Assembly: GCA_009379825.1 (NCBI GenBank)
Contig: WHTA01000021.1
Location: 1-64,000, forward strand
DNA from: Streptosporangiales bacterium
GTDB lineage: Bacteria; Actinomycetota; Actinomycetes; Streptosporangiales; WHST01
Reading direction: 5' to 3'
DNA: 64,000 nt
Part shown: positions 20,389 through 31,265 of the stretch, piece by piece
How positions within the stretch are numbered: position 1 is the stretch's first letter
How the letters are laid out: each line of letters opens with the position of its first letter
Notes under the pieces: model-generated
What the model saw: only the letters and a program-made list of their open reading frames with translations
What the model was told of the DNA's origin: nothing
The model's database searches: none
Program-made: the position numbers and the translations under genes

Positions 20389-21117
20389 TCACAGCTGCAG
20401 CCGGTGCTCCCGCAGTCGCTCGTAGTGCGGGCGGCACGCGGCCGCCACCTCGGCGGCAGCGCCCGCCAGCTGCGGCTCGCGGGGCCGGTACGGCTCGAAC
20501 CCGGTCGACTTCTCGACCGTCGCGTACCAGTGCTTCGCCCACACTCCGTCGCTGTCCCGCGGCCCGGCCGGCCAGTGCAGCATCCGGTCGGTGAACTCCA
20601 CGCCCGCGTACGCGCACAGCGCCCGCAGGTGGCTCGCCGGGTCGCGGAGGAAGTCCGCGGCGTCGACGACCGGCGGGGCGAGCCCGTCGGCGGCGAGCTC
20701 GTCGTACAGCCGCACCTGCTGGGGTAGCCCGATGTCCTCGGGCGTGATGGTCTGCCTGGCCTTCGTGTACGACGCCACCACCTCGCGGGGGTCGCGGATC
20801 AGGATCACGTTGGTGAGGTCGCGCACCCAGCCGCGGTCGACCTCGGGGAGCAGGTGCCCGGTCATGTGCTTCTGGTAGAACAGCGCGGTGCCGGGCGGCA
20901 CCGGCCCGAGCAGCATGTCGACGACCCGCCGCCAGTCGGTCTCGCCGGTTGCGACCACCTCGTCCCTGCCCGGGTGGTCCAGCCCGGTGGTGGCCAGGTA
21001 GTACGCGTACAGCGGCTCGTCCACCACCACTGCGTCCGGCCGGTTCTCCCACGACCGCATCAGTGCGGTGGAGATGTTCCGCGGGCCGGACCACATGGCG
21101 AGCCGTACGGGGGTCAC
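20389..21117 (-). CDS. sulfotransferase-family protein
   Basis: A 242-residue P-loop protein with the 5'-phosphosulfate loop WSGPRNISTALMRSW at residues 9-23 and the 3'-phosphate motif RDPREVVASY near residue 107, as in PAPS-dependent sulfotransferases. DEPLYAYYL and KHMTGHLL also fit the family. GTG 21117 overlaps the stop of the aminotransferase gene (GTGA), so the two are translationally coupled. The acceptor is unknown; the coupling suggests a shared pathway on an amino compound. Confidence 0.8.
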   Translation of the reverse strand: MTPVRLAMWSGPRNISTALMRSWENRPDAVVVDEPLYAYYLATTGLDHPGRDEVVATGETDWRRVVDMLLGPVPPGTALFYQKHMTGHLLPEVDRGWVRDLTNVILIRDPREVVASYTKARQTITPEDIGLPQQVRLYDELAADGLAPPVVDAADFLRDPASHLRALCAYAGVEFTDRMLHWPAGPRDSDGVWAKHWYATVEKSTGFEPYRPREPQLAGAAAEVAAACRPHYERLREHRLQL

Positions 21118-22082
21118 GACGCGACCTCCGCCCGTGCCGCGACGTCCGCGGTCACCAGGTCGGCGTACAGCCGCTGCAGGCGCTCGACCACCGGCCCGCG
21201 GCTGCCGGCGCCGATCACCCGGCCGTCCACCTCGCGCACGGGCACCAGGCCGGCGAACGTGCCGGTGACGAACGCCTCGTCGGCGCCGTACACGTCGGTG
21301 AGGCTGAACGGCTTCTCGAACGCGGGGATACCGGCCTGGCGGCAGACCCTGAGCACGTTGCCGCGGGTGATGCCGCCGAGGCAGTACTCCCCGGACGACG
21401 TCCACACCTCGGGTTCGCCGTCGTCGTGGCGCACCACGAAGAAGTGCGTGGAGTTGCAGGTGGCGACGAAGCCGTGCGGGTCGAGCATCAGCGCCTCTTC
21501 GGCACCGGCCGTGTACGCCTGGATGCACGCAGTGATGTCGTTGAGCTTGCTGTGCGCGTTCAGCTTCGGGTCGAGGATGTCCGGCGAGCTGCGGCGCACG
21601 TGCACGGTGAACAGCGTGATGCCGTCGCGGACGGTCTGCGGCAGCGGCTCCTTGTGCTCGGCGATGATCACCACAGTCGCCGGGCCGGCACTCGCCCGCG
21701 GGTCCTGGTACGGCGTGCTCTTCGGCCCGCGGGTGACCATCAGCCGGACGTGCACGCCGTCGGCCATGTCGTTGGCGCGAAGCGTCGTGTAGATCGCGTC
21801 GGTGAGCTGCTCGCGGCCGAGCCCCACGTCCAGCGCGATCGCCTTCGCGCCCTCGTACAGCCGGTCCAGGTGCCGGTCGAGGAACGTCGGGTGGCCGCGG
21901 TGGATGCGCAGCCCCTCCCAGACGCCGTCGCCGAGCACGAAGCCCGCGTCGAAGACCGAGACCACCGCCTGGTCGCGCCGCTTCAGCTCGCCGTTGACGT
22001 AGATGAGGATGTCGTCGTTGCGGGGGTCAGCCACGTGCTCGTGCGTGCCCTGCCCGGAGCGCGGGTCGCTGGAGTCCGCCAT
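21114..22082 (-). CDS. class IV aminotransferase (BCAT/D-amino-acid transaminase-like)
   Basis: A 322-residue PLP enzyme of fold type IV. It shows YVNGELKRRDQAVVSVFDAGFVLGDGVWEGLRIHRG at the N-terminus, SKLNDITACIQA with the likely PLP lysine near residue 180, and EYCLGGITRGNVLRVC in the phosphate-binding region. It could be a branched-chain or D-amino-acid aminotransferase; sequence alone does not decide. ATG 22082 lies seven bases after a minus-strand TACGGT (-10 like) with no ribosome site. The tight coupling to a sulfotransferase is notable. Confidence 0.82.
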   Translation of the reverse strand: MADSSDPRSGQGTHEHVADPRNDDILIYVNGELKRRDQAVVSVFDAGFVLGDGVWEGLRIHRGHPTFLDRHLDRLYEGAKAIALDVGLGREQLTDAIYTTLRANDMADGVHVRLMVTRGPKSTPYQDPRASAGPATVVIIAEHKEPLPQTVRDGITLFTVHVRRSSPDILDPKLNAHSKLNDITACIQAYTAGAEEALMLDPHGFVATCNSTHFFVVRHDDGEPEVWTSSGEYCLGGITRGNVLRVCRQAGIPAFEKPFSLTDVYGADEAFVTGTFAGLVPVREVDGRVIGAGSRGPVVERLQRLYADLVTADVAARAEVAS

Positions 22083-22089
22083 ACGGCAG

Positions 22090-22095
22090 ACCGTA
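22090..22095 (-). promoter_or_regulatory. -10 element of the aminotransferase-sulfotransferase unit
   Basis: On the minus strand TACGGT (TANNNT) precedes the ATG by seven bases and no Shine-Dalgarno is present, which suggests a leaderless transcript. This is a sequence-only prediction. Confidence 0.35.
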
Positions 22096-22196
22096 CCGGC
22101 GGCCCTGGTAGCGGCCCGGGGACGGGAGGGTAAACGGTGAGTCATGGGGTGGCGGGCGCGCGCCGAGGGGCAGGAGTACGCTGGCGACTGGCAACT

Positions 22197-22212
22197 CGTG
22201 AAGCGATTCACA
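22197..22212. promoter_or_regulatory. CRP/GlxR-like binding site upstream of menJ
   Basis: CGTGA-AGCGAT-TCACA matches the CRP consensus TGTGA-N6-TCACA at nine of ten defined positions. The imperfect dyad extends to 22195-22214 (CT..AG). It lies 38 bp before the menJ ATG, at the head of the menJ-nuo cluster. Actinobacterial CRP/GlxR proteins use this consensus. Binding is inferred. Confidence 0.5.
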
Positions 22213-22249
22213 AGTGCACTCGATCTTCGGTGGGCAGAACGAGGCGGGC

Positions 22250-23539
22250 ATGAGCAACCAGGCGCAGACAGCGGCCGAGATAACACCGGGGGCAGAGGCC
22301 GCAGATGTCATCGTCGTCGGCGCTGGCCCTTCGGGTTCGACGGCCGCTTACTACCTCGCCCAGGCCGGCCTCGACGTCCTCGTGCTGGAGAAGACGGCCT
22401 TCCCCAGGGAGAAGGTGTGCGGCGACGGCCTCACCCCGCGGGCCGTGAAGCAGCTGGTGCAGATGGGCATCGGCATCGACGAGGCCGACGGCTGGATCCG
22501 CAACCAGGGGCTGCGCATCTACGGCGGCGGCATGCGGCTGGAGCTGCCTTGGCCCGAGCTGGCCGAGTACCCCGACTACGGCCTCGTCCGCACCCGGCTG
22601 GACTTCGACGAGACGCTGGCCAGGCACGCGGAGAAGGCCGGCGCGCGGCTGCTCGAGCAGACCAACGTCACCGGCCCGATCGTGGACGACCGCAGCGGGC
22701 GGATCCAGGGCGTCACCGCCAAGCGGGACGGCGCCGAGGTCGAGTACCGCGCGCCGCTGGTGCTCGCGTGCGACGGCAACTCCACCCGGCTGTCCATCGC
22801 CATGGGCCTGCGCCGCCGCGAGGACCGGCCGATGGGCGTGGCGTACCGGCGCTACTACGAGAGCCCGCGCCACGATGACGACTGGCTGGAGTCGTGGCTA
22901 GAGCTGTGGGACGGCGAGAAGCTGCTGCCCGGCTACGGCTGGGTGTTCGGCGTCGGCGACGGCACGTCCAACGTGGGTGTCGGCATCCTGAACGCCTCGG
23001 CGTCGTTCAAGCACGTCGACTACCGCGACCTGCTGAAGCGCTGGCTGGGCGCCATGCCGGAGGAGTGGCAGTTCACCGAGCCGCACGCGGTCGGCAAGAT
23101 CAGGGGCGCGGCGCTGCCGATGGGCCTCAACCGCACCCCCGCCTACTCCAACGGGATGCTGCTCCTTGGCGACGCCGGCGGCCTGGTGAACCCGTTCAAC
23201 GGCGAGGGCATCGCGTACGCCATGGAGTCCGCGGAGATCGCCGCCGACACCGTGGTGCAGGCGCTGGCGCGCCCGACGGCCGGCGCGAGGGAGCGCGTGC
23301 TCGAGGCGTACCCGCAGCAGCTCAAGGCGAGGTACGGCGGCTACTACACGCTTGGCAGGATCTTCGTGAGGATGATCAGCAACCCGCACTTAATGAAGGT
23401 CGCGACCAGGCACGGGCTCCCGCATCCCACCCTGATGCGGTTCACGTTGAAGATGCTGGCCAACCTCACCGATCCACGAGGCGGTGACGCGGCCGACAGG
23501 GTCATCAATGCCATGACCAAGCTCGCCCCGGCGGCATGA
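22250..23539 (+). CDS. menJ: geranylgeranyl reductase-family FAD protein (menaquinone reductase MenJ-like)
   Basis: A 429-residue flavoprotein with dinucleotide-binding motif VIVVGAGPSGSTAAYYLAQAG near residues 18-38, EKVCGDGLTPRAV, and a second FAD motif LLLGDAGGLVNPFNGEGIAYAMES near 303. In mycobacteria the homologue beside the quinone genes saturates one isoprene unit of menaquinone. Position between menG and the nuo operon supports that role, but other prenyl reductases share the fold. ATG 22250 follows GAGGCGGG; an upstream GTG at 22214 has no ribosome site and lies on the CRP-like site. Confidence 0.82.
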   Translation: MSNQAQTAAEITPGAEAADVIVVGAGPSGSTAAYYLAQAGLDVLVLEKTAFPREKVCGDGLTPRAVKQLVQMGIGIDEADGWIRNQGLRIYGGGMRLELPWPELAEYPDYGLVRTRLDFDETLARHAEKAGARLLEQTNVTGPIVDDRSGRIQGVTAKRDGAEVEYRAPLVLACDGNSTRLSIAMGLRRREDRPMGVAYRRYYESPRHDDDWLESWLELWDGEKLLPGYGWVFGVGDGTSNVGVGILNASASFKHVDYRDLLKRWLGAMPEEWQFTEPHAVGKIRGAALPMGLNRTPAYSNGMLLLGDAGGLVNPFNGEGIAYAMESAEIAADTVVQALARPTAGARERVLEAYPQQLKARYGGYYTLGRIFVRMISNPHLMKVATRHGLPHPTLMRFTLKMLANLTDPRGGDAADRVINAMTKLAPAA

Positions 23540-23570
23540 TCCCGGCCAGGGCCCGAGGTGGCCGCGGTCC

Positions 23571-23576
23571 TAGACT
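23571..23576 (+). promoter_or_regulatory. possible -10 element before nuoA
   Basis: TAGACT (TANNNT) lies 67 bp before the nuoA ATG in the 103-bp gap after menJ. No convincing -35 is visible, and nuoA has a strong ribosome site (GAGAGGAGG). nuoA could also be read from the menJ promoter. Confidence 0.3.
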
Positions 23577-23642
23577 GATCGCCCGGCGCGGCCACGCAGG
23601 CGATGGAGGCACCGGCACGCCCGGTGCGGAGAGGAGGACGAG

Positions 23643-24002
23643 ATGAGTCTCTATGTTCCCATCCTCGTACTCGCCGTACTCGCATTCGGCTTCGCAGCCG
23701 TTACGGTGGTGCTAGGCGCGATTACCGGGCCCAAGCGCTACAACCGGGCGAAGGTCGAAGCGTACGAGTGTGGCATCGAGCCGACACCGCAGCCGGTCGG
23801 CGGCGGGCGGTTCCCGGTGAAGTACTACCTCACCGCGATGCTCTTCATCATCTTCGACATCGAGATCATCTTCCTGTACCCGTGGGCGGTCGCGTTCGAC
23901 CAGCTCGGGCTGTTCGGTCTGGTCGAGATGGTGCTGTTCCTCCTCACGGTGCTCGTCGCCTACGCCTACGTCTGGCGGCGCGGCGGGCTCGAGTGGACGT
24001 AG
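23643..24002 (+). CDS. nuoA: NADH-quinone oxidoreductase subunit A
   Basis: Membrane subunit of complex I, 119 residues with three transmembrane helices. The conserved loop [12 protein letters not shown] carries the family cysteine near residue 45, followed by [36 protein letters not shown] ribosome site precedes ATG 23643. It is the first of fourteen nuo genes in the canonical A-to-N order. Confidence 0.95.
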   Translation: MSLYVPILVLAVLAFGFAAVTVVLGAITGPKRYNRAKVEAYECGIEPTPQPVGGGRFPVKYYLTAMLFIIFDIEIIFLYPWAVAFDQLGLFGLVEMVLFLLTVLVAYAYVWRRGGLEWT

Positions 24003-24021
24003 GAGACGAGGAGACCTACTG

Positions 24022-24576
24022 ATGGGCATCGAGGAGAAGCTGCCGAGCGGTTTCCTGCTCACCACCGTGGAGAAGGCGGTCGGGTGGTGTCGCCGCTCGT
24101 CGTTGTGGCCGGCGACCTTCGGGCTCGCCTGCTGCGCGATCGAGATGATGACGTCCGGCGGCCCCCGCTACGACCTGGCCAGGTTCGGCATGGAGGTGTT
24201 CCGCGCCTCGCCGCGTAGCGCCGACCTGATGATCGTCGCCGGCCGGGTCAGCCAGAAGATGGCGCCGGTGCTCCGGCAGGTCTACGACCAGATGCCGAAC
24301 CCGAAGTGGGTGCTCTCCATGGGCGTCTGCGCGAGCAGCGGCGGCATGTTCAACAACTACGCGATCGTGCAGGGCGTCGACCACGTCGTGCCCGTCGACA
24401 TCTACCTGCCCGGCTGCCCGCCGCGGCCGGAGATGTTGATCGACGCGATCCTCAAGCTGCACGACAAGATCGAGAACGAGAAGCTCGGCGTGCACAGGGA
24501 GCAGGTCGAAGAGGAGGCGGAGCGCGCCGCCCTCGAGGCCCTGCCGACGTCGGGTTCACGAGGGGTCGGCTGGTGA
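24022..24576 (+). CDS. nuoB: NADH-quinone oxidoreductase subunit B
   Basis: Peripheral-arm subunit that holds the N2 [4Fe-4S] cluster, the last electron carrier before quinone. The 184-residue protein has the ligand motifs [10 protein letters not shown] near residues 33-42, VCASSGG near 102-108, and GCPPRPE near 132-138. GTG of nuoC overlaps its stop. The C-terminal 40 residues are a charged extension typical of actinobacterial NuoB. Confidence 0.96.
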   Translation: MGIEEKLPSGFLLTTVEKAVGWCRRSSLWPATFGLACCAIEMMTSGGPRYDLARFGMEVFRASPRSADLMIVAGRVSQKMAPVLRQVYDQMPNPKWVLSMGVCASSGGMFNNYAIVQGVDHVVPVDIYLPGCPPRPEMLIDAILKLHDKIENEKLGVHREQVEEEAERAALEALPTSGSRGVGW

Positions 24577-25262
24577 CGGAAGACAACGTCCCGGAGAAGC
24601 GGGACAGTGACGCGTCGGCGCGCCCGACGTACGCGCGCGGGATGTTCGGCAACCGCGACACCGGCGACACCTCCGGGTACGGCAGGCTGCGCAAGCCGGT
24701 GCCGTTCCCCGGTCCGGCGCAGCGTCCGTACGGCGAGGGCTTCGACGAGATCGCGGACGCGTTCGAGGGCGCGTACCACGGTTACGGCGACGCGATCGAG
24801 CAGGTCGTCGTACATCGGGGCGAGATCACCTTCCACGTGAAGCGGGAGCGGCTGGTCGAGGTGGCGACTGTGCTGCGCGACGACCCGGATCTGCGCTACG
24901 AGATGTGCCTCGGCGTCTCCGGGGTGCACTACCCGATGGACACCGGCCGCGAGCTGCACGCGGTCTACCCGCTGCTGTCCATCACGCACAACCGGCGGAT
25001 CAGGGTCGAGGTGTCGTGCCCGGACGCCGACCCGCACATCCCCTCGCTCGTCGACGTGTACCCGGGCAACAACTGGCACGAGCGCGAGACGTACGACTTC
25101 TTCGGCATCGTCTTCGACGGCCACCCGGCGCTGACGAGGATCCAGATGCCGGACGACTGGGTTGGCCACCCGCAGCGCAAGGACTACCCACTCGGTGGCA
25201 TTGCCGTGGAGTACAAGGGCGCGTCCATCCCGCCGCCCGACGAGCGGAGAGCGTACAACTGA
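24573..25262 (+). CDS. nuoC: NADH-quinone oxidoreductase subunit C
   Basis: Peripheral-arm subunit (30-kDa type), 229 residues. The family signature [17 protein letters not shown] lies near residues 170-186, and [14 protein letters not shown] near 200. An N-terminal extension of about 60 residues (with [18 protein letters not shown]) is common in actinobacteria. GTG 24573 overlaps the nuoB stop (GTGA); this short frame is preferred to the longer open frame that runs through nuoB. Confidence 0.95.
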   Translation: MTEDNVPEKRDSDASARPTYARGMFGNRDTGDTSGYGRLRKPVPFPGPAQRPYGEGFDEIADAFEGAYHGYGDAIEQVVVHRGEITFHVKRERLVEVATVLRDDPDLRYEMCLGVSGVHYPMDTGRELHAVYPLLSITHNRRIRVEVSCPDADPHIPSLVDVYPGNNWHERETYDFFGIVFDGHPALTRIQMPDDWVGHPQRKDYPLGGIAVEYKGASIPPPDERRAYN

Positions 25263-25263
25263 C

Positions 25264-26607
25264 ATGACTGAGACGTCAGATCTCTACGCGGACGCAGGGG
25301 CCGGCGACGAGGGCCGCGTGTTCACCGTCACCGGCGGCGACTGGGACAGCATCACGGACGCCGTGGCCGAGGACGAAGAGGGCCACCTCGTCGTCAACAT
25401 GGGTCCGCAGCACCCGTCCACGCACGGCGTGCTGCGGCTGATGCTCGCGCTGGACGGCGAGACGTGCACGGAGTGCCGGCTCGGCCTCGGCTACCTGCAC
25501 ACGGGTATCGAGAAGAATTGCGAGTACCGCACGTACACCCAGGGCGTCACCTTCGTCACGAGGGCCGACTACCTGACACCGCTGGCGAACGAGCTGGCCT
25601 ACTGCCTTTCTGTGGAGCGGCTGCTCGGCATCGAGGACGACATCCCGGAGCGCGCGAACGTCATCCGGGTCATGTTGATGGAGCTCAACCGAATCTCCTC
25701 GCACATCGTGGCGATCGCCACCGGCGGCATGGAGATCGGCGCGCTGACCGTCATGACGTTCGGGTTCAGGGAACGCGAGACCATCCTCGACCTGTTTGAG
25801 ATGATCACCGGGCTGCGGATGAACCACGCGTACATCCGGCCAGGCGGCGTGCTGCAGGACCTGCCGGAAGGCGCCACGGAGAAGATCCGTGAGTTCATCG
25901 GCATCATGCGCAAGCACCGGTTGCCCGACTACGAGAAGCTGCTCAACGGCAACCCGATCTTCATCGGCCGCACCAAGGGCGTCTCCGTGCTCGACCTCCC
26001 CGGCTGCATGGCGCTGAGCGTCACCGGCCCGGTGCTGCGGTCGACCGGGGTGCCGTGGGACCTGCGCAAGGCCGAGCCGTACTGCGGTTACGAGGACTAC
26101 GAGTTCAACGTGGTCACCGGCACCGGCGCGGACGCGTACGACAGGTACCTGATCCGGCTGGAGGAGATGAAGGAGTCGCTGAACATCGTCGAGCAGTGCC
26201 TCGACCGGCTCGGTCCGCCGGGAGAGCAGCCGGTGATGGTCGACGACCCGAAGATCGCCTGGCCAGCCAAGCTGGCCGTGGGCTCCGACGGGCAGGGCAA
26301 CTCGCTGGACCACATCAGGCACATCATGGGCACCTCGATGGAGGCGCTCATCCACCACTTCAAGCTGGTGACCGAGGGCTTCCGCGTGCCCGCCGGGCAG
26401 GCGTACGTGCCGACCGAGTCGGCGAAGGGCGAGCTCGGCGTGCACGTCGTCTCCGACGGCGGCACCAGGCCGTACCGGGTGCACATGCGCGACCCCTCGT
26501 TCCACAACCTGCAGGCGGTGCCGGTGATGGTCGAGGGCGGCATGGTCGCCGACGTGATCGTCGGTGTGGCGAGCGTCGACCCGGTGATGGGTGGGGTGGA
26601 TAGGTGA
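25264..26607 (+). CDS. nuoD: NADH-quinone oxidoreductase subunit D
   Basis: Peripheral-arm subunit (49-kDa type) that forms the quinone-binding cavity with NuoB. The 447-residue protein has [17 protein letters not shown] near residues 45-61, [16 protein letters not shown], and a C-terminal [12 protein letters not shown] 25264 starts one base after the nuoC stop. Its stop overlaps the nuoE GTG. Confidence 0.96.
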   Translation: MTETSDLYADAGAGDEGRVFTVTGGDWDSITDAVAEDEEGHLVVNMGPQHPSTHGVLRLMLALDGETCTECRLGLGYLHTGIEKNCEYRTYTQGVTFVTRADYLTPLANELAYCLSVERLLGIEDDIPERANVIRVMLMELNRISSHIVAIATGGMEIGALTVMTFGFRERETILDLFEMITGLRMNHAYIRPGGVLQDLPEGATEKIREFIGIMRKHRLPDYEKLLNGNPIFIGRTKGVSVLDLPGCMALSVTGPVLRSTGVPWDLRKAEPYCGYEDYEFNVVTGTGADAYDRYLIRLEEMKESLNIVEQCLDRLGPPGEQPVMVDDPKIAWPAKLAVGSDGQGNSLDHIRHIMGTSMEALIHHFKLVTEGFRVPAGQAYVPTESAKGELGVHVVSDGGTRPYRVHMRDPSFHNLQAVPVMVEGGMVADVIVGVASVDPVMGGVDR

Positions 26608-27488
26608 GCTCTAACTCAACGGAGACGGTGTTCGGCGAGGACATCCGCGCGCAGGCGCGGGAGATCATCGCGCGCTACCCGGAGGGCAAGTCGCGGTCCG
26701 CGCTGCTGCCGATGCTGCACCTGACCCAGTCGGTCGAGGGGTACGTCAGCCCGGCCTGCATAAAGTTCTGCGCGGAGATGCTCGACCTCTCCGAGGCGGC
26801 CGTCACCGCCGTCGCGACGTTCTACTCGATGTACAAGCGGCAGCCGACCGGCGAGTACCTGGTGAGCGTCTGCACCAACACGCTGTGCGGGATGCTCGGC
26901 GGCGACGAGATCTACGAGGTGCTGCAGCGCGAGCTCGGCGTCGGCGGCAACGAGACCACCCCGGACGGCAAGGTGACGCTGGAGCACGCCGAGTGCCTGG
27001 CGGCCTGCGACTACGCGCCCGTCGTCACCGTCAACTACGAGTACTTCGACCAGCAGACGCAGCAGTCCGCGAAGGACGTGGTGCGCGCACTGCGGGCCGG
27101 CGAGCCGCCGACGCCGACCCGCGGCGCGCCGCTGTGCACCTTCAAGCAGGTCGAGCGGATGCTCGCCGGCTTCCCGGACGAGCGCGAGGACGCGTTGGCC
27201 GGCGGCCGCAGCGGCGGCGAGCCGACGTTCGCCGGGCTGCGGCTCACCGAGGGCCACGGCATGGCCGACGTTGCGGGGGCGTCCGAGCTGGCCGGCGACA
27301 TCGACCCGGCGGAGCGGCACGAGGGCGCAGGCGAACACGTGCCGGCCACGCCGCAGTCCGGTCAGAGCAGCACGACAAGGAGGGTCACCAGTGAGGTGCC
27401 GCCGAGCGGTGGCGTCGCACGGAAGGCGGCCGAGCACGCCGAGGACGCACGCGAACGGCTTCGCGATGAGACCGGAGAGGAGGACTGA
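26604..27488 (+). CDS. nuoE: NADH-quinone oxidoreductase subunit E
   Basis: NADH-module subunit carrying the N1a [2Fe-2S] cluster. The four cysteines are seen in CTNTLCG (residues 92-97) and [10 protein letters not shown] (near 132-136). The core ends near residue 185; the remaining about 110 residues are a hydrophilic, Ala/Glu/Ser-rich tail without known domain, longer than in most bacteria. GTG 26604 overlaps the nuoD stop. Confidence 0.94.
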   Translation: MSSNSTETVFGEDIRAQAREIIARYPEGKSRSALLPMLHLTQSVEGYVSPACIKFCAEMLDLSEAAVTAVATFYSMYKRQPTGEYLVSVCTNTLCGMLGGDEIYEVLQRELGVGGNETTPDGKVTLEHAECLAACDYAPVVTVNYEYFDQQTQQSAKDVVRALRAGEPPTPTRGAPLCTFKQVERMLAGFPDEREDALAGGRSGGEPTFAGLRLTEGHGMADVAGASELAGDIDPAERHEGAGEHVPATPQSGQSSTTRRVTSEVPPSGGVARKAAEHAEDARERLRDETGEED

Positions 27489-27489
27489 G

Positions 27490-28800
27490 GTGCCGATCAC
27501 CCCGGTTCTCACCGCGCGCTGGACGACACCGGAGTCGTGGCTGCTGCGTACCTACGAGGACGACGACGGTTACCAGGGCATGCGCAAGGCGCTGCGCACC
27601 TCGCAGGACGAGCTGGTCGACCTGATCAAGGAGTCCAGCCTGCGCGGCCGCGGCGGTGCAGGCTTCCCCACCGGCATGAAGTGGGGCTTCATCCCGCAAG
27701 GTGACGACAAGCCGCACTACCTGGTGGTCAACGCCGACGAAGGTGAGCCAGGCACCTGCCGCGACATCCCGCTGATGATCGCAGACCCGCACGCGCTGAT
27801 CGAGGGCATCGCCATCACCTGCTACGCGGTGCGCGCGAACCACGCGTTCATCTACATCAGGGGCGAGGCGCTGCACGCGATGCGCCGGGTGCAGAACGCC
27901 GTGCGCGAGGCGTACGAGGCGGGCTACCTCGGCACCGACGTGCTCGGTTCCGGTTTCGACCTCGAGGTCACCGTGCACCCGGGCGCCGGTGCGTACATCT
28001 GCGGCGAGGAGACGGCACTGCTCGACTCGCTCGAGGGCTTCCGCGGCCAGCCGCGGCTGAAGCCGCCGTTCCCCGCGACGCACGGCCTGTACCAGTCGCC
28101 GACCGTGGTGAACAACGTCGGCACCATCGCGTCCGTGCCGCACATCGTGCGCCACGGCGCCGAATGGTGGAAGTCGATGGGGCCGGAGAAGTCGCCGGGC
28201 ACGAGCATCTACTCGCTGTCCGGTCGGGTGAAGCGGCCCGGGCAGTACGAGGCGCCGATGGGCACCACGCTGCGCGAGCTGATCGACATGGCCGGCGGCA
28301 TCAGGGACGGGCACGAGCTGAAGTTCTGGACGCCGGGTGGCTCGTCCACGCCGATGTTCACCGCCGAGCACATCGACATCCCGCTCGACTTCGACTCGGT
28401 GGCCGCGGCCGGCTCGATGAACGGCACCAGCGCGGTGATGATCTTCGACGACACCGACTGCGTCGTGCGCGCCGCCAGGCGGTGGTCGGAGTTCTACGCG
28501 CACGAGTCGTGCGGGAAGTGCACGCCGTGCCGGGAGGGCACGTTCTGGTACGTGCAGATCTACGAGCGGCTTGAGGCCGGCGGCGCGAGCGAGGAAGACC
28601 TCGCGACGCTGCTCGACCTGTCCGAGAACATCCTCGGCCGGGCGTTCTGTGCCCTCGGCGACGGTGCGGTGAGCCCGGTGACCTCGTCGCTGAAGTACTT
28701 CAAGGAGGAGTACGTCCAGCACTACGAACGCGGCGGCTGCCCGTTCGACAGCCGGGTGCGGGGCAAGACGAAGGCGCTTGCGGGAAGCGAGAGCGCATGA
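27490..28800 (+). CDS. nuoF: NADH-quinone oxidoreductase subunit F
   Basis: Binds NADH, FMN and the N3 [4Fe-4S] cluster. The 436-residue protein has [15 protein letters not shown] near residues 51-65, the FMN/NADH region [14 protein letters not shown] near 172, and the cluster motif [12 protein letters not shown] near 341. GTG 27490 follows GAGAGGAGG at good spacing and is preferred to the in-frame start inside nuoE. Its ATGA overlap couples it to nuoG. Confidence 0.95.
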   Translation: MPITPVLTARWTTPESWLLRTYEDDDGYQGMRKALRTSQDELVDLIKESSLRGRGGAGFPTGMKWGFIPQGDDKPHYLVVNADEGEPGTCRDIPLMIADPHALIEGIAITCYAVRANHAFIYIRGEALHAMRRVQNAVREAYEAGYLGTDVLGSGFDLEVTVHPGAGAYICGEETALLDSLEGFRGQPRLKPPFPATHGLYQSPTVVNNVGTIASVPHIVRHGAEWWKSMGPEKSPGTSIYSLSGRVKRPGQYEAPMGTTLRELIDMAGGIRDGHELKFWTPGGSSTPMFTAEHIDIPLDFDSVAAAGSMNGTSAVMIFDDTDCVVRAARRWSEFYAHESCGKCTPCREGTFWYVQIYERLEAGGASEEDLATLLDLSENILGRAFCALGDGAVSPVTSSLKYFKEEYVQHYERGGCPFDSRVRGKTKALAGSESA

Positions 28801-31265
28801 CAGTGACTACGGGCAAGGCGGGTCCACCTGCCGAGCGGCCGGCGGACATGGTGACCGTCACGATCGACGGCACCACCCTCGACGTGCCCAAGGGCATGTT
28901 GATCATCCGCGCGGCGGAGATGATCGGCGTCGCGATCCCGCGCTTCTGCGACCACCCACTGCTCGAACCGGTCGGTGCCTGCCGGCAGTGCCTCGTCGAG
29001 GTCACCGACATGGGCAACGGCAGGGGCATGCCGAAGCCGGCCGCGTCGTGCACGACCACGTGCATGGACGGCATGGTGGTGCAGACGCACGAGAGCTCCG
29101 CGGTCGCGGAGAAGGCGCAGCGCGGTGTGATGGAACTGCTGCTGATGAACCACCCGCTCGACTGCCCGGTCTGCGACAAGGGCGGCGAGTGCCCGTTGCA
29201 GAACCAGGCGATGAGCAACGGGCAGGGCGAGTCGCGGTTCCACGACGTCAAGCGCACCTACCCGAAGCCGATCGCCATCTCCGCTGAGGTGCTGCTCGAC
29301 CGCGAGCGGTGCGTGCTGTGCGCGCGGTGCACGCGGTTCTCCGAGCAGATCGCCGGTGACCCGTTCATCGAGCTGCTCGAACGCGGCGCGCTCGAGCAGG
29401 TCGGCGTGTTCGAGGAGAAGCCGTTCGACTCGTACTTCTCCGGCAACACCACGCAGATCTGCCCGGTAGGCGCGCTCACCAGCACGTCGTACCGGTTCCG
29501 ATCGCGGCCGTTCGACCTGGTGTCGACGCCGTCGACGTGTGAGCACTGCGCGTCCGGGTGCTCCCAACGTACCGACCACAGGCGCGGCACGGTCATGCGC
29601 CGGCTGGCCGGCAACGACCAGGACGTGAACGAGGAGTGGAACTGCGACAAGGGCCGGTGGGCGTTCCACAGCGACTCGCTGCCCGACCGGTTGCAGACTC
29701 CGCTCGTACGCGACGAGGACGGCAAGTTCGTGCCGGCGTCCTGGCAGGAGGCACTCCACATCGCGGCCGAGGGGTTGGCGAAGGCACGCGCCAAGGCCGG
29801 CGTGCTGACCGGCGGCCGGCTGCCGCTCGAGGACGCCTACGGCTACGCGAAGTTCGCCCGCGCGGCGCTCGCCACCAACAACGTGGACATGCGGGCCAGG
29901 CCGCACTCGGCCGAGGAGGCGGACTTCCTCGCCGCGCAGGTCGCCGGCACCGGCCTCGGTGTCACGTACGCCGACCTGGAGCAGGCGCCCGCGGTGGTGC
30001 TCGCCGGGTTCGAGATGGAGGAGGAGTCGCCGATCGTCTTCCTGCGGCTGCGCAAGGCAGCACGGGAGGGGCGCACCTCGGTGTACTCGCTGGCTCCGTA
30101 CGAGACCCGCGGTCTGAAGAAGGCGTTCGGCACGCTCGTGCAGACCGCCCCCGGCACCGAGCCCGAGGTGCTCGACGCGCTCGTACTCGGTGGCACGGAC
30201 GCCGGCCTGGACGAGGTGGGCGTCGCGGCGGCCGAGGCGCTGCGCAGTGACGGCGCGGTGCTGCTCGTCGGTGAGCGGCTGGCCGCTGTGCCCGGTGCGC
30301 TGTCCGCCGCGGCACGGCTCGCGCACGCGACCGGTGCGCGGCTCGCGTGGATCCCGCGGCGCGCGGGCGAGCGCGGTGCCGTCGAGGCCGGCGCGCTGCC
30401 GAACCTGCTGCCGGGCGGCCGGCCGGTCGACGACCCGGAGGCACGCGTGCAGGTCTCGCGCACCTGGGCGGTGCGCGACCTGCCGATCGGCGCCGGCAAG
30501 GACACTGCGGCCATCCTCGCGGCGGCGAGGTCCGGCGAGCTCGAGGCACTCGTGGTGGCCGGTGTCGACCCGGCGGATCTACCCGACCCGGCGGAGGCAC
30601 TGGCCGCCCTGGAACACACGCCGTTCGTGGTGAGCCTGGAGACCCGTGCGAGCACGGTCACCGACCGCGCCGACGTCGTGCTGCCGGTGGCGGCGACGTC
30701 GGAGAAGCCCGGCACGTTCGTCGACTGGGAGGGCCGGGAGCGCCCGTTCGACGCGGTGTTCGCGCAGCGGGCGTCGATGTCGGACCTGCAGGCGCTGAAC
30801 GCGCTTGCCGACCAGATGGACATCCACCTCGGCCTGCCGGACGCCGCGACCGCACAGCACGAGATGCGGCAGCTCGGCGTCTGGGCGGGCCCGCGGCCGG
30901 AGGCGCCGGCGGCGTCGGCGGCGGCCAAGCCGCGCCCGGAGCCCGGGCAGGCGGCGCTGGCGACCTGGCACCTGCTGCTGGACGCAGGCCGGTTGCAGGA
31001 CGGCGAGCCGTACCTGGCCGGCACCGCGCCGGCGGCGCACGCGCGGGTGTCCGCGGTGACCGCCGCCGAGGCGGGGGTGGCGGACGGCGACAAGCTCACC
31101 GTCGCCACCGAGCACGGCTCGATCACCGTGCCGCTCGTCGTCACGGAGATGCCCGACCGGGTGGTCTGGCTGCCGACCAACAGTCCCGGGTGTGCGGTGC
31201 GCAGCGAGCTGCGCGCGGACGCCGGCGACGTCGTCACGTTGAGCGCTGGAGGCGGTCGCCGATGA
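28797..31265 (+). CDS. nuoG: NADH-quinone oxidoreductase subunit G
   Basis: Large iron-sulfur subunit, 822 residues. Visible cluster motifs in order: N1b region CRQCLVE near 62, [13 protein letters not shown] near 121, N5/N4 region [13 protein letters not shown] near 172, and the N7 motif CEHCASGC with a later NCDKGR near 249-284. The molybdopterin-oxidoreductase-like C-terminal half lacks cofactor function in complex I. ATG 28797 overlaps the nuoF stop, and its own stop overlaps nuoH. Confidence 0.95.
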   Translation: MTVTTGKAGPPAERPADMVTVTIDGTTLDVPKGMLIIRAAEMIGVAIPRFCDHPLLEPVGACRQCLVEVTDMGNGRGMPKPAASCTTTCMDGMVVQTHESSAVAEKAQRGVMELLLMNHPLDCPVCDKGGECPLQNQAMSNGQGESRFHDVKRTYPKPIAISAEVLLDRERCVLCARCTRFSEQIAGDPFIELLERGALEQVGVFEEKPFDSYFSGNTTQICPVGALTSTSYRFRSRPFDLVSTPSTCEHCASGCSQRTDHRRGTVMRRLAGNDQDVNEEWNCDKGRWAFHSDSLPDRLQTPLVRDEDGKFVPASWQEALHIAAEGLAKARAKAGVLTGGRLPLEDAYGYAKFARAALATNNVDMRARPHSAEEADFLAAQVAGTGLGVTYADLEQAPAVVLAGFEMEEESPIVFLRLRKAAREGRTSVYSLAPYETRGLKKAFGTLVQTAPGTEPEVLDALVLGGTDAGLDEVGVAAAEALRSDGAVLLVGERLAAVPGALSAAARLAHATGARLAWIPRRAGERGAVEAGALPNLLPGGRPVDDPEARVQVSRTWAVRDLPIGAGKDTAAILAAARSGELEALVVAGVDPADLPDPAEALAALEHTPFVVSLETRASTVTDRADVVLPVAATSEKPGTFVDWEGRERPFDAVFAQRASMSDLQALNALADQMDIHLGLPDAATAQHEMRQLGVWAGPRPEAPAASAAAKPRPEPGQAALATWHLLLDAGRLQDGEPYLAGTAPAAHARVSAVTAAEAGVADGDKLTVATEHGSITVPLVVTEMPDRVVWLPTNSPGCAVRSELRADAGDVVTLSAGGGRR

